Below, in pieces: positions 36,046 to 44,891 of a DNA stretch of 64,000 bases. Where the stretch lies: positions 3,844,001 to 3,908,000 of the forward strand of contig NZ_CP014608.1 of NCBI RefSeq assembly GCF_001586165.1, given 5' to 3'. The position numbers and the translations under genes were made by a program. Each line of letters opens with the position of its first letter. The stretch's first letter is position 1. Source of the DNA: Obesumbacterium proteus (lineage in GTDB: Bacteria; Pseudomonadota; Gammaproteobacteria; Enterobacterales; Enterobacteriaceae). Below the pieces are notes generated by a model. The model did no database searches, was not told the origin of the DNA, and saw only the letters and a list, made by a program, of their open reading frames with translations.

Positions 36046-37563
36046 TTACCCTTCGTTATGCATCTCAAGATTCTCTGCTTCTTCCTGGCCGCGAATCGCT
36101 TTTGCGTCATCGCTGCGCAGGGATTGCAGGTAATCCAGATAACCCTGATCCACATCTTTCGTGACGTAAATCCCGTTAAATACCGAGCATTCAAACTGTT
36201 CGATATCTGGGTTTTCTTCACGTACCGCTTCGATCAAATCGTCGAGATCTTGGAAAATCAAACCATCGGCGCCGATGATTTTGGCAATTTCACTCACCTC
36301 ACGACCATGCGCAATCAGCTCGTTCGCGTTTGGCATATCAATGCCGTACACGTTAGGGAAACGAATTTCAGGTGCAGCAGAAGCTAAATAAACTTTTTTC
36401 GCCCCTGCATCACGCGCCATTTCCATAATCTGCTGTGATGTGGTGCCGCGCACGATGGAGTCATCAACCAGAAGCACGTTTTTATCACGGAATTCTGCGC
36501 GGTTCGCGTTCAGTTTGCGGCGCACTGATTTGCGACGCTCCTGCTGACCCGGCATGATAAACGTGCGTCCTACGTAGCGGTTTTTAACAAAACCTTGTCG
36601 ATACGGTTTTTCCAGAATACGTGCAATCTCCAATGCGATATCACACGATGTTTCAGGGATTGGAATAACCACGTCGATATCCAGATCTTCCCACTCACGG
36701 GCGATTTTCGCGCCTAATTTCTGCCCCATGCGCACACGGGCGCTATAGACAGAAATTTTGTCGATAAAGGAGTCTGGGCGAGCAAAATAAACGTACTCAA
36801 ACAGGCAAGGATTGCTCTTCGGATTATCTGCACACTGGCGGGTAAACAGCTGCCCTTTTTCAGTGACATAAATCGCTTCACCCGGCGCAACGTCACGGAT
36901 GAACTCAAAGCCTAAGGTATCCAAGGCCACGCTCTCAGAAGCTACCATGTACTCAACACGGCCATCTTCCAAATCACGCTTACCAATCACCAATGGACGA
37001 ATGCCGTTAGGGTCGCGGAAAGCAACCATACCGTGACCAATGATCATCAGCACGCAGGCGTAAGCCCCACGGATCTGCTGGTGCGTCGCCGCCACGGCAG
37101 CAAACACGTTATCGGACTCCAGCGGATAGTGGTCAAAACGATCCAGCTCGTGAGCAAAGATATTCAGCAGAATTTCAGAATCAGACGTGGTATTGACGTG
37201 GCGACGCGCACGCTCAAACAGTTTCTGCTTAAGTTCGTGCGCGTTGGTCAGATTACCATTGTGCGCCAAAGTAATACCGAATGGGGAGTTGACATAAAAC
37301 GGCTGCGCCTCGGATGCGCTGGAACTGCCTGCCATTGGGTAGCGAACGTGGCCGATACCCATATTGCCCTGCAGGCGTAACATATGCCGTGCTTCAAACA
37401 CATCTTTCACCAAACCGTTCGCCTTACGCAAACGGAAGCCATTATTGGCATCAATAGTGACGATGCCTGCGGCATCTTGCCCACGGTGTTGAAGCACCGT
37501 TAACGCATCATAAATCGACTGGTTTACCGGTGTAAAACCGGCGATACCGACAATACCGCACAT
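36046..37563 (-). CDS. purF: Amidophosphoribosyltransferase PurF
   Basis: 505 aa; first committed step of purine synthesis (PRPP + glutamine to phosphoribosylamine). Catalytic Cys2 (M-CGIVGIAG) with no propeptide, and the PRPP loop NVLLVDDSIVRGTTS are visible. Follows cvpA with a 21-bp gap; the PurR box upstream of cvpA should control both. Confidence 0.97.
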   Translation of the reverse strand: MCGIVGIAGFTPVNQSIYDALTVLQHRGQDAAGIVTIDANNGFRLRKANGLVKDVFEARHMLRLQGNMGIGHVRYPMAGSSSASEAQPFYVNSPFGITLAHNGNLTNAHELKQKLFERARRHVNTTSDSEILLNIFAHELDRFDHYPLESDNVFAAVAATHQQIRGAYACVLMIIGHGMVAFRDPNGIRPLVIGKRDLEDGRVEYMVASESVALDTLGFEFIRDVAPGEAIYVTEKGQLFTRQCADNPKSNPCLFEYVYFARPDSFIDKISVYSARVRMGQKLGAKIAREWEDLDIDVVIPIPETSCDIALEIARILEKPYRQGFVKNRYVGRTFIMPGQQERRKSVRRKLNANRAEFRDKNVLLVDDSIVRGTTSQQIMEMARDAGAKKVYLASAAPEIRFPNVYGIDMPNANELIAHGREVSEIAKIIGADGLIFQDLDDLIEAVREENPDIEQFECSVFNGIYVTKDVDQGYLDYLQSLRSDDAKAIRGQEEAENLEMHNEG

Positions 37564-37584
37564 GTTGTCATTTCCTCATCAGCG

Positions 37585-38100
37585 TTACCGGAGCGGGAGC
37601 GGAATAGAAGGCAAATGCTCCGGTATGAAACTCGACGTGCTCTGCAGGTAGTCAAAGAACCACCTGATGATGTAACTGAACTGTGGGATGAGCTGTGACT
37701 GTTTCCAGTCTGCACTTTGTGCCATCGAGGTAAAGGTATCCAAAAAGAACAGAATCGCCGAGACAATCAGCACCCCACGCAGTGCACCAAAACAGATGCC
37801 CAGCACGCGGTCAGTTCCGCTCAATCCGGTTCGCTCTACCAGCGAACCAATCACATAGTTAACAATGGCACCGACAATCAACGTTGCAACAAATAGGATC
37901 GCAATCGCGATGCCGTTACGCACCAGCGCATCTTCGAAACGAGTGAAGTAGACAGCGAGATAGGTGTAGAAATGGCTGGCGACAAAGAATGCTGCCCCCC
38001 ACGTAACCAATGACAACGCTTCTCGCACAAATCCTCGGATCAGGCTCACTAACGCCGAAAATCCGATGATGCCAATAATGACCCAATCAATCCAAACCAT
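37585..38100 (-). CDS. cvpA: Colicin V production protein CvpA
   Basis: 171 aa inner-membrane protein with four hydrophobic segments. Required for colicin V production in E. coli; linked to envelope stress and bile resistance elsewhere. Opens MVWIDWVIIGIIGFSALVSL and has the family GTDRVLGICFGALRG. First gene of cvpA-purF. Confidence 0.95.
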   Translation of the reverse strand: MVWIDWVIIGIIGFSALVSLIRGFVREALSLVTWGAAFFVASHFYTYLAVYFTRFEDALVRNGIAIAILFVATLIVGAIVNYVIGSLVERTGLSGTDRVLGICFGALRGVLIVSAILFFLDTFTSMAQSADWKQSQLIPQFSYIIRWFFDYLQSTSSFIPEHLPSIPLPLR

Positions 38101-38158
38101 GACTATTCCAATTCAAGAATTGCCTCGGCATCCAGTTCGCGGCGAATTCTAACAGAAA

Positions 38159-38174
38159 AAGAAAACGTTTGCGT
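38159..38174 (-). promoter_or_regulatory. PurR box upstream of cvpA-purF
   Basis: AAGAAAACGTTTGCGT matches the palindromic PurR consensus ACGCAAACGTTTGCGT at 14 of 16 positions and lies 59 bp before the cvpA start, as in E. coli. The purine co-repressor circuit is therefore probably kept. Confidence 0.85.
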
Positions 38175-38378
38175 AGAGGATTTCCCTTCCTGTTCGCAAA
38201 TTTTATTCTCATAAAAATTTGACACAGATTCAGCTTGTACCCTCGACTAAACCAACGCCCAAATGTATCAATCCAAATAGAACAACAGCCCTGCTCTCAT
38301 CGCTGGGAGCAAAGCTGCTGTAAAATCGAACACGATTCATCGTTTAGATGAATTGACGTTCGAAACGCCTATCGACCG

Positions 38379-39191
38379 CTATTTACCGCTATAGCTGCGC
38401 ACCTGACCATTCAAGCCACTAATGCTATTAAGTTCAGGCAAAGCAGACTGTAGTTTTTGTTTAGAGGCATCAGGCCCGACAAACAGACGCGTGATTTCGC
38501 CCTGCACCGGCGACGCTGGCACCGTATAAGCACGGTAACCGGACAACCGCAGCTTAGCCACAATCTCGCTCGCTTTAGACGCATTGCGTAATGCCCCTAG
38601 CTGCACCACATACGCCTGCCCCGCCGGTGCTTTTTCTTCCGGCACCGCAGCAGGTTTAGTTTGCTCTACTGGCTTAGGCTGTTCGACCGGTTTTGGTTGC
38701 TCAACCGGCTTCGGCTGTTCAACGGGTTTCTCGACCGGTTTCGGCTTCGCTTCTACCATTTTCGGTGGTTCGACTGGTTTCGGCTTCTCAACGGGTTTCT
38801 TCACCGGTTTTGGCTGTTCAACAGGTTTATTTTCCACCGGCTTACTTTCAACCGGCTTCAACTCAACCATGTCTCCGCGCCCTTGGTGGGTATTAGACGA
38901 AACCGCCGTGCTTGCGCCTTCACGGTCCTGAGTCGGCACGTTACCGTTATCCATCGGCGTCTGAGCATTCGCGCCTTCCTGCGGTATCTGAGGCGTTTCG
39001 CTCAGAGGTTGAGTTACCGGAGGAATAACGTCCGTAGGATCATCCTCACCTGGCTTTGGCACCAGCGGAATAGCAGCAAACTCATCCTGATAATGTTTTT
39101 TCTGCCCGTCTAACAAACCGGGCAAAACGATTACGCCCAGCGCAACGATAATGACCGAGCCAACCAGTCGATTCTGAAACTTACTTGCCAC
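38379..39191 (-). CDS. dedD: Cell-division protein DedD (SPOR domain) with expanded repeat linker
   Basis: 270 aa; E. coli DedD is ~220. One N-terminal membrane helix (NRLVGSVIIVALGVIVLPGL), an acidic region, a long K-P-V-E linker (about residues 110-182, repeating KPVEQP and KPVEKP) and a C-terminal SPOR domain from about 190 (AYVVQLGALRNASKASEIVA) that binds denuded septal peptidoglycan. The extra length is in the linker, which probably varies between strains. Confidence 0.93.
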   Translation of the reverse strand: MASKFQNRLVGSVIIVALGVIVLPGLLDGQKKHYQDEFAAIPLVPKPGEDDPTDVIPPVTQPLSETPQIPQEGANAQTPMDNGNVPTQDREGASTAVSSNTHQGRGDMVELKPVESKPVENKPVEQPKPVKKPVEKPKPVEPPKMVEAKPKPVEKPVEQPKPVEQPKPVEQPKPVEQTKPAAVPEEKAPAGQAYVVQLGALRNASKASEIVAKLRLSGYRAYTVPASPVQGEITRLFVGPDASKQKLQSALPELNSISGLNGQVRSYSGK

Positions 39192-39206
39192 TCGCTCTCT
39201 CCGTTT

Positions 39207-40487
39207 CTAGTGATGCGTTTCTAATACCGCCATAACATGCGCAACGGTATGGAATGAGCCACAAACAATCACGATATCCTGCGGAGCTGCATCATGCATC
39301 GCTTTTCGCCACGCACTTTCGACGTCGGTAAACACGTTTGGTTCATCCAAATGTTCAGCCAAACGCGCGACCGGAGCACCACGCGGCCCTTCCAGCGGCG
39401 CACAGTACCAATCATCGATCAACGGTTTTAAACACGCCAGCGTGCCCGCAATATCTTTATCTTCCAACATTCCCACGACGGCACGAACGCGCCGAGGCTG
39501 CGTAGCCGGACGCTGTTCTAGCAGCTGCTGCAAACGCCCCGCCAGATAACCTGCCGCATGAGGGTTATGTGCCACATCCAAAATCAGCAAAGGCTGCTCG
39601 CTGACAATTTGGAACCGGCCAGGTAACTGTGCGGTTTCAAGCCCTTGGCGAATAGCCGCTTCATCGACTTTAAGATCACAATGACGCAGCGCAGCCAGCG
39701 CGGTGGCGGCATTAGGCAATGGCACTTTCGGTAGTGGAAGATGCGACCACGTGGTGTCTGCATCCTGCCACTGCCAGTCGTGCTGGGTGGCGCTGAAGTT
39801 CCAGTCGTGACCACGACGATAAAGCTTCGCGCCCTTATCTGCGGCAACCTCAGCGATGGTCAGCGGCATATCAGGCTCGCCCACAATCGCTGGAATACCT
39901 GCACGGAAAATGCCTGCTTTTTCACGCCCGATACTTTCACGATCTGGCCCCAGCCAGTCGGTATGATCCAGCGCGATACTGGTCACCACCGCCACGCTTG
40001 GATCAACAATGTTTGTGGCATCTAAACGACCGCCGAGGCCGACTTCCAAGATCACCACGTCCAGCGCCGACTGTTTAAACAGCTGCAAGGCCGAAAGCGT
40101 GCCGTATTCGAAATAGGTCAGAGAAATATCCCCGCGCCCTGCCTCTAAGGCCGCAAAGGAGCGGCAGTGGTCGGCTTCGCTGAGCTCTTCACCCTGAATG
40201 CGTACTCGCTCGGTGTAGCGCAGCAGATGCGGGGAACTGTAGACACCCATCCGAAAACCGGCGGCCATCAGGATAGATTCTAAGGTTCGGCAGGTGGTGC
40301 CTTTGCCATTGGTACCGGCAACGGTAAATACGGTAGGTGCGGGTTTAAGGAGATCGAGGTTTTCAGCGACGCGTTTGACGCGATCCAGTCCTAACTCAAT
40401 CGTTTTACTGTGCAGGTGTTCTAGATAATGCAGCCATTCGTTCAAGGTCGAGGTGGCTTGGGGGATTGGGAGATTGTTCATAGTCAT
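39207..40487 (-). CDS. folC: Dihydrofolate synthase/folylpolyglutamate synthase FolC
   Basis: Mur-ligase-type enzyme that adds glutamate to dihydropteroate and folates. ATP loop VAGTNGKGTTCRTLES, EVGLGGRLDATN, DHTDWLG and CGSFHTVAHVM are intact. Start is uncertain: the frame opens at a TTG (40511); ATG 40487 and ATG 40481 are both plausible, and neither has a strong ribosome site. 426 aa with 40487. Confidence 0.95.
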   Translation of the reverse strand: MTMNNLPIPQATSTLNEWLHYLEHLHSKTIELGLDRVKRVAENLDLLKPAPTVFTVAGTNGKGTTCRTLESILMAAGFRMGVYSSPHLLRYTERVRIQGEELSEADHCRSFAALEAGRGDISLTYFEYGTLSALQLFKQSALDVVILEVGLGGRLDATNIVDPSVAVVTSIALDHTDWLGPDRESIGREKAGIFRAGIPAIVGEPDMPLTIAEVAADKGAKLYRRGHDWNFSATQHDWQWQDADTTWSHLPLPKVPLPNAATALAALRHCDLKVDEAAIRQGLETAQLPGRFQIVSEQPLLILDVAHNPHAAGYLAGRLQQLLEQRPATQPRRVRAVVGMLEDKDIAGTLACLKPLIDDWYCAPLEGPRGAPVARLAEHLDEPNVFTDVESAWRKAMHDAAPQDIVIVCGSFHTVAHVMAVLETHH

Positions 40488-40564
40488 TGATCGTTCATGA
40501 GTCCCGTTCAAACCGGTTCAAGAAGTCAACAAAGCCCCGAATGGGGCTATGATATAAGACTGCT

Positions 40565-40699
40565 ATACCCGTATGACGACAGGCTGCATACACATTGGCT
40601 AAGCTATTTTCCCTAGGCACATCACGCGAGGTACACACGGTGGATGCCCTAGGTATCAACAAATTAGCCGACTTTCTGCAACCCGAATTGTGAGGGTAT
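40565..40699. repeat. ATACCC...GGGTAT palindromic element, copy 1
   Basis: 135 bp between folC and accD. Starts ATACCCGTATGACGACAGG, has TGCA...TTGGCTAAG inside and ends TGCAACCCGAATT then GTGAGGGTAT, matching the skeleton of the copies at 41757-41879 and 59469-59593 with many substitutions. The middle has diverged. Confidence 0.65.
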
Positions 40700-40722
40700 A
40701 CAACCAGATGAGGAGAGAAGAC

Positions 40723-41631
40723 TTAGTCTTGAGTCTCGCCTTCAACAGGGATTTCGCGAACGACTTCACTGCTGACAGGTTCTGGTTGCCCTGTCATTTT
40801 AGCCACAAGGCTTGCCAATTTGTCGCGCATTTCTGGACGACGGACGATCATATCGATCGCACCTTTCTCGATCAGGAACTCACTGCGTTGGAAGCCTGCT
40901 GGCAATTTCTCACGCACGGTCTGCTCGATAACGCGAGGGCCGGCAAAGCCGATCAGCGCTTTTGGCTCGGCGACGTTAATGTCACCCAGCATCGCCAAAC
41001 TTGCAGAAACACCACCCATGGTTGGGTCAGTCAATACCGAGATATAAGGCAGACCGCGTTCTTGCAACTTCGCCAATGCAGCACTGGTTTTTGCCATCTG
41101 CATCAGAGACATCAATGCCTCTTGCATACGAGCACCGCCGCTGGCAGAGAAACAAATCAGCGCACAGTTATCTTCCAGCGCCTGCTCAACCGCACGAACG
41201 AAGCGCGCACCGACCACAGAAGCCATTGAACCGCCCATGAAAGCAAATTCAAATGACGCCGCAACGACAGGCATACCTTTCAGAGTGCCTTTCATCACAA
41301 CCAACGCGTCTTTTTCACCGGTTTCTTTCTGCGCCGCAGAGATGCGATCTTTGTATTTTTTGGAGTCCTTAAACTTAAGAATATCCTTCGGCTCCAGCTC
41401 GCTTCCCAGCTCAATCTCACTGCCTTCGTCCAGCAAAGTATGCAAACGCATACGTGCAGACATACGCATGTGATGATCGCATTTCGGGCAAACGTCTAGA
41501 TTACGCTCCAGCTCGGCACGATAAAGCACCTGACCGCAGCTGTCGCATTTGGTCCAGACACCTTCAGGAATGCTCGCCTTACGGGTTTGCGTGATATTAC
41601 TTTTGTTAAGAATTCGTTCAATCCAGCTCAT
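40723..41631 (-). CDS. accD: Acetyl-CoA carboxylase carboxyltransferase subunit beta
   Basis: 302 aa from ATG 41631 (MSWIERILNK, AGG upstream); the upstream 29 codons of open frame are not part of the protein. N-terminal four-Cys zinc ribbon (CDSCGQVLYRAELER, DVCPKC) and the crotonase-like core (SASGGARMQEALMSLMQMAK). Transfers CO2 from biotin to acetyl-CoA with AccA. Flanked on both sides by copies of the ATACCC palindromic element. Confidence 0.97.
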   Translation of the reverse strand: MSWIERILNKSNITQTRKASIPEGVWTKCDSCGQVLYRAELERNLDVCPKCDHHMRMSARMRLHTLLDEGSEIELGSELEPKDILKFKDSKKYKDRISAAQKETGEKDALVVMKGTLKGMPVVAASFEFAFMGGSMASVVGARFVRAVEQALEDNCALICFSASGGARMQEALMSLMQMAKTSAALAKLQERGLPYISVLTDPTMGGVSASLAMLGDINVAEPKALIGFAGPRVIEQTVREKLPAGFQRSEFLIEKGAIDMIVRRPEMRDKLASLVAKMTGQPEPVSSEVVREIPVEGETQD

Positions 41632-41756
41632 CGATGACCTTTCTGTTTGAACCTGGCGAAATGCCAGTCCTCTGTTCATGCCATTATGTAACGTTGTCGC
41701 TATAGTCTTTAAAATCACAGTAGCAAATTGGCTACGGGATCAAAACGCTTAAGACT

Positions 41757-41879
41757 ATACCCTATCTATTCCATGGTGCAGGAAGGTGAAGCCTGCGAAT
41801 CACGATGCGCTGACATCAGTCAGTGGCTCGGAAAAACGCATGCGGCCAACACATCTGCAACGTGAAAGATGACGGATAT
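41757..41879. repeat. ATACCC...GGATAT palindromic element, copy 2
   Basis: 123 bp upstream of accD. Shares GCGAATCACGATG, CATCAGTCAGTG, ATGCGGCCAAC and GATGACGGATAT with the 59469 copy at matching spacing. It lies in the accD promoter region, 126 bp from the start codon. Confidence 0.75.
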
Positions 41880-42032
41880 ACCAGCAGGAACAGACCATAA
41901 ATGCCGTTCATTAAACCACAACGGTTCGACTCTGTGGATAAAAAACTGGTCGAACCGCGTGGAGTTTACATTTATTGAACACTCTGGGTGAACAATAAAC
42001 ACAATTTATTTCTCAACTGTGACAGCGACCTA

Positions 42033-42695
42033 TCAGTTAGACGCTGATTTTTTTGCTGCACGCTTGTGACGCCATACCTCGATCACGCCCGGCAGAATAG
42101 AGAGCACAATAATCGCGACAATCAGCAGTTTCAAGTTTTCCTGCACCACTGGCACATTACCGAACAGATAGCCCGCGTAGGTAAACAGCAGAACCCACAG
42201 CAATGCGCCAATCACGTTGAACATCGCAAAGTGGCGATAGGACATATGCCCCATACCGGCGACAAACGGTGCAAAGGTACGCACAATAGGAACAAATCGC
42301 GCCAAGATAATGGTTTTACCACCGTGCTTATCGTAGAACGCATGGGTTTTATCCAGATAGCTACGACGGAAAATCTTGGAGTTCGGGTTACTAAATAGCT
42401 TTTCACCAAACAAACGGCCGATGGTGTAGTTCACCGCATCACCAATAATGGCCGCAGCGATCATTAACGCCACCATGGTATGTACGTTGAGATCGTTCGT
42501 TGGTAACGCCGCCAGCGCTCCCGCCACAAACAGCAAAGAATCGCCCGGCAAGAATGGCGTCACCACCAAACCCGTCTCGCAGAATAGGATCAAGAACAGA
42601 ATGGCATAAACCCACACGCCATACTGTGCAACCAACTCAGCCAGATGCACGTCAATGTGCAGAATAAAATCGATTACCCAGTGAATGTATTCCAT
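42033..42695 (-). CDS. dedA: DedA family inner-membrane protein DedA
   Basis: 220 aa with the DedA/VTT core (FCETGLVVTPFLPGDSLLFV and ARFVPIVRTFAPFVAGMG). The family is implicated in phospholipid (undecaprenyl-phosphate or PE) flipping and in membrane potential; DedA itself is only partly characterised. Conserved position between accD and truA. Confidence 0.95.
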   Translation of the reverse strand: MEYIHWVIDFILHIDVHLAELVAQYGVWVYAILFLILFCETGLVVTPFLPGDSLLFVAGALAALPTNDLNVHTMVALMIAAAIIGDAVNYTIGRLFGEKLFSNPNSKIFRRSYLDKTHAFYDKHGGKTIILARFVPIVRTFAPFVAGMGHMSYRHFAMFNVIGALLWVLLFTYAGYLFGNVPVVQENLKLLIVAIIVLSILPGVIEVWRHKRAAKKSASN

Positions 42696-42772
42696 GGCAC
42701 TTCACTCTCCAAATAACGCTGGCGGCATCCACCAGCCAAAAAACGGGCCGCAAAAAACTCATTGGTTAAAAA

Positions 42773-43636
42773 CTAATCAGCTAAAAACAGCGGCCCCATC
42801 GAAACCTTCGGTAAACCAAAATGTTCAGGATAATCGACAGAAACCAGATACAACCCGGCCGCTTTCGCCGTCGCCGCTGCCAACTTGCGATCTTTCGCCG
42901 CCAGCAGTTCAGCCATCCAGCTTTCAGGTTGATTGCCACAGCCAATTTCCATCAGGCTACCCACGATATTACGCACCATATGATGGACAAAGGCATTGGC
43001 TTTGATATCAACAATCACGTAATCACCTAAACGCGTCACCTTTAGGTGCGACACATTACGCCACGGCGTTCGCGACTGACACTGTGAGGCCCGAAATGAC
43101 GTGAAGTCATTTTCGCCCAGCAGTGCCTGACCTGCTCGCTCCATCCGTTCAGCGTCTAAGTGGTGGTAAAAATGCGTCAGACCGCTTTGTAAAACTGCCT
43201 GACGATAGCGATGATTGTAGATGACATAGCGATAACGGCGAGCCGTAGCGCTAAAACGTGCATGAAAATCTTCGCTGACGCTTTTTACCCAGCGTACCGC
43301 AATATCTTTTGGCATATGGGTGTTCACACCCATCGTCCACGCCGCATCTTTACGCGCAACATGCGTTTCGAAATGCACGACTTGCCCAGTGGCATGAACG
43401 CCCGCATCGGTTCGGCCAGCACAAGATACCGTAATCGGCTCACAGGCGACCTTACTCAACGCTTTTTCAAGACACTCCTGCACGCTCGGTGCATCAAGCT
43501 GACGCTGCCATCCTGCGTATTGGCTGCCGTCATACTCAATACCGAGCGCAATTTTATACACCGGTTTGGCAGGCAGAGCCTCTGGCTCTGCCGCTGCTAT
43601 CTCTGCATCCACACCGGATAACGACACATCAGACAT
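42773..43636 (-). CDS. truA: tRNA pseudouridine(38-40) synthase TruA
   Basis: 287 aa, about 17 longer than E. coli at a low-complexity N-terminus. Catalytic aspartate D77 in CAGRTDAGVHATGQ. Modifies the anticodon arm of many tRNAs. Its ATG overlaps the usg stop by one base (TAATG). Confidence 0.97.
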   Translation of the reverse strand: MSDVSLSGVDAEIAAAEPEALPAKPVYKIALGIEYDGSQYAGWQRQLDAPSVQECLEKALSKVACEPITVSCAGRTDAGVHATGQVVHFETHVARKDAAWTMGVNTHMPKDIAVRWVKSVSEDFHARFSATARRYRYVIYNHRYRQAVLQSGLTHFYHHLDAERMERAGQALLGENDFTSFRASQCQSRTPWRNVSHLKVTRLGDYVIVDIKANAFVHHMVRNIVGSLMEIGCGNQPESWMAELLAAKDRKLAAATAKAAGLYLVSVDYPEHFGLPKVSMGPLFLAD

Positions 43637-44646
43637 TAGTACATGTACTCCTGAATCAGGCGCTCCGCAGTTTCGATAGCCATCAAAGCACCACCAAAAC
43701 GCACGTTATCCGCGACCGACCAGAACTGAACAACATCAGGTGAACCGTAGTCATTGCGCACACAGCCGATGCTCAGCAGCGGATTACCCGATGCGTCTCC
43801 CACCTGCGTTGGATAATCATTCTCTTCGCTCAGCTCGATGCTGTCCAAACGGCCGAACACATCGCGGGCTTCTTCAGAAGATACCGGACGCAGCGTTTCG
43901 AGATGCACGGTTTGCGCATGACCATAAAATACCGGAGACTGGATCACGCTAACCGACATCGGCAGGCTTTCATCTTGTAAAATCTTACGCACCTGATCGA
44001 CCATGCGACGCTCTTCGCGCACGCTGCCTTGTGCATCAGCCACCAGCGGCAACAGGTTAAATGCCAGCTGTTTCTGGAATAAGCCTGGTTCGAAAGGAAT
44101 GCCGTTTAGCAAACGAGCACTTTGACCCGCGAGATCATCAACCGCCGCTTTACCGTGTGCCGAAGCAGACAGCAGACTGGTAACATGAATGCGAGACAGA
44201 CCGGCTTCGTCGGTCAATGGACGAATGGCCGTCAACAATTGGCTCACTAGGCTATCAGCGACAACCACGATATTGCGGTTACGATATTCAGACAGCGCTT
44301 GTGGATTCACACTTGGTACCACGAGCGGAACATCAGGTTCCATAGCAAACGCATCGCTGCTATCAATCACTAAACAGCCCGCATTTCCGGCCTCTTCCGC
44401 ATAGCGCAAAGACGCTTCTGTTCCTGCTACGAAGAATGCCAACTGCACCTGTGACCAATCAAATTCGGCCGCATTTTCTACCAGAATTTGCTTGCCGTTA
44501 AAGCGCACAGATTCACCTGCGCTGCGCTCGCTAGCCAGAGGGAATAATTCTCCTACCGGGAATTCACGTTCCGCCAACTGTTCCATCAGTGCGCTACCTA
44601 CCGCACCGGTCGCTCCTAACAAGGCGATATTCCAGCCGTCAGTCAT
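43636..44646 (-). CDS. usg: Aspartate-semialdehyde dehydrogenase-like protein Usg
   Basis: 336 aa from ATG 44646 (GGAGAAGAAC upstream). Rossmann start IALLGATGAVGSALMEQLAE like Asd. The Asd catalytic Cys motif is not found: the corresponding region reads RNRNIVVVADSLVSQLL instead of the usual N-C-T-I, so it is unlikely to be an active dehydrogenase. Role unknown; coupled to truA. Confidence 0.94.
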   Translation of the reverse strand: MTDGWNIALLGATGAVGSALMEQLAEREFPVGELFPLASERSAGESVRFNGKQILVENAAEFDWSQVQLAFFVAGTEASLRYAEEAGNAGCLVIDSSDAFAMEPDVPLVVPSVNPQALSEYRNRNIVVVADSLVSQLLTAIRPLTDEAGLSRIHVTSLLSASAHGKAAVDDLAGQSARLLNGIPFEPGLFQKQLAFNLLPLVADAQGSVREERRMVDQVRKILQDESLPMSVSVIQSPVFYGHAQTVHLETLRPVSSEEARDVFGRLDSIELSEENDYPTQVGDASGNPLLSIGCVRNDYGSPDVVQFWSVADNVRFGGALMAIETAERLIQEYMY

Positions 44647-44740
44647 GTTCTTCTCCAAAAGCAAAAATACAGAGCGCCCGACATCACTTGATAAAGTAAA
44701 ACGGGCGCTGGAAAACAAAACGTTTAGTCACTATGAACCA

Positions 44741-44848
44741 GACCCCCTCCCAACCTCCCCCTTAACTTGGGAAGAAGTCGAACTGAGATCTCATCCGATA
44801 AACTCGATCAGCCCCCTCCCCTGACAAGGGGAGGGTTGGGGTGGGGTC
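44741..44848. repeat. GC-rich CCCCTCCC dispersed element, copy 2
   Basis: Opens GACCCCCTCCCAACCTCCCC and closes GGGGAGGGTTGGGGTGGGGT, which are near-perfect reverse complements ~65 bases apart, so the whole 108 bp can fold as one long hairpin. Lies between pdxB and usg. Best-preserved of three copies. Confidence 0.85.
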
Positions 44849-44891
44849 ATCTCTCTCATCATCAAAGCGGATAAGAGCTAAGCCACACTCA

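Noticed and set aside
40628..40650. Similarity of ACACGGTGGATGCCCT to the 5' end of 23S rRNA
   Set aside because: A 16-base match inside the palindromic element at 40565-40699 with no further rRNA similarity on either side; probably coincidence.
43636..44646. Active aspartate-semialdehyde dehydrogenase (Asd)
   Set aside because: The catalytic cysteine motif is missing, and position between pdxB and truA identifies Usg.
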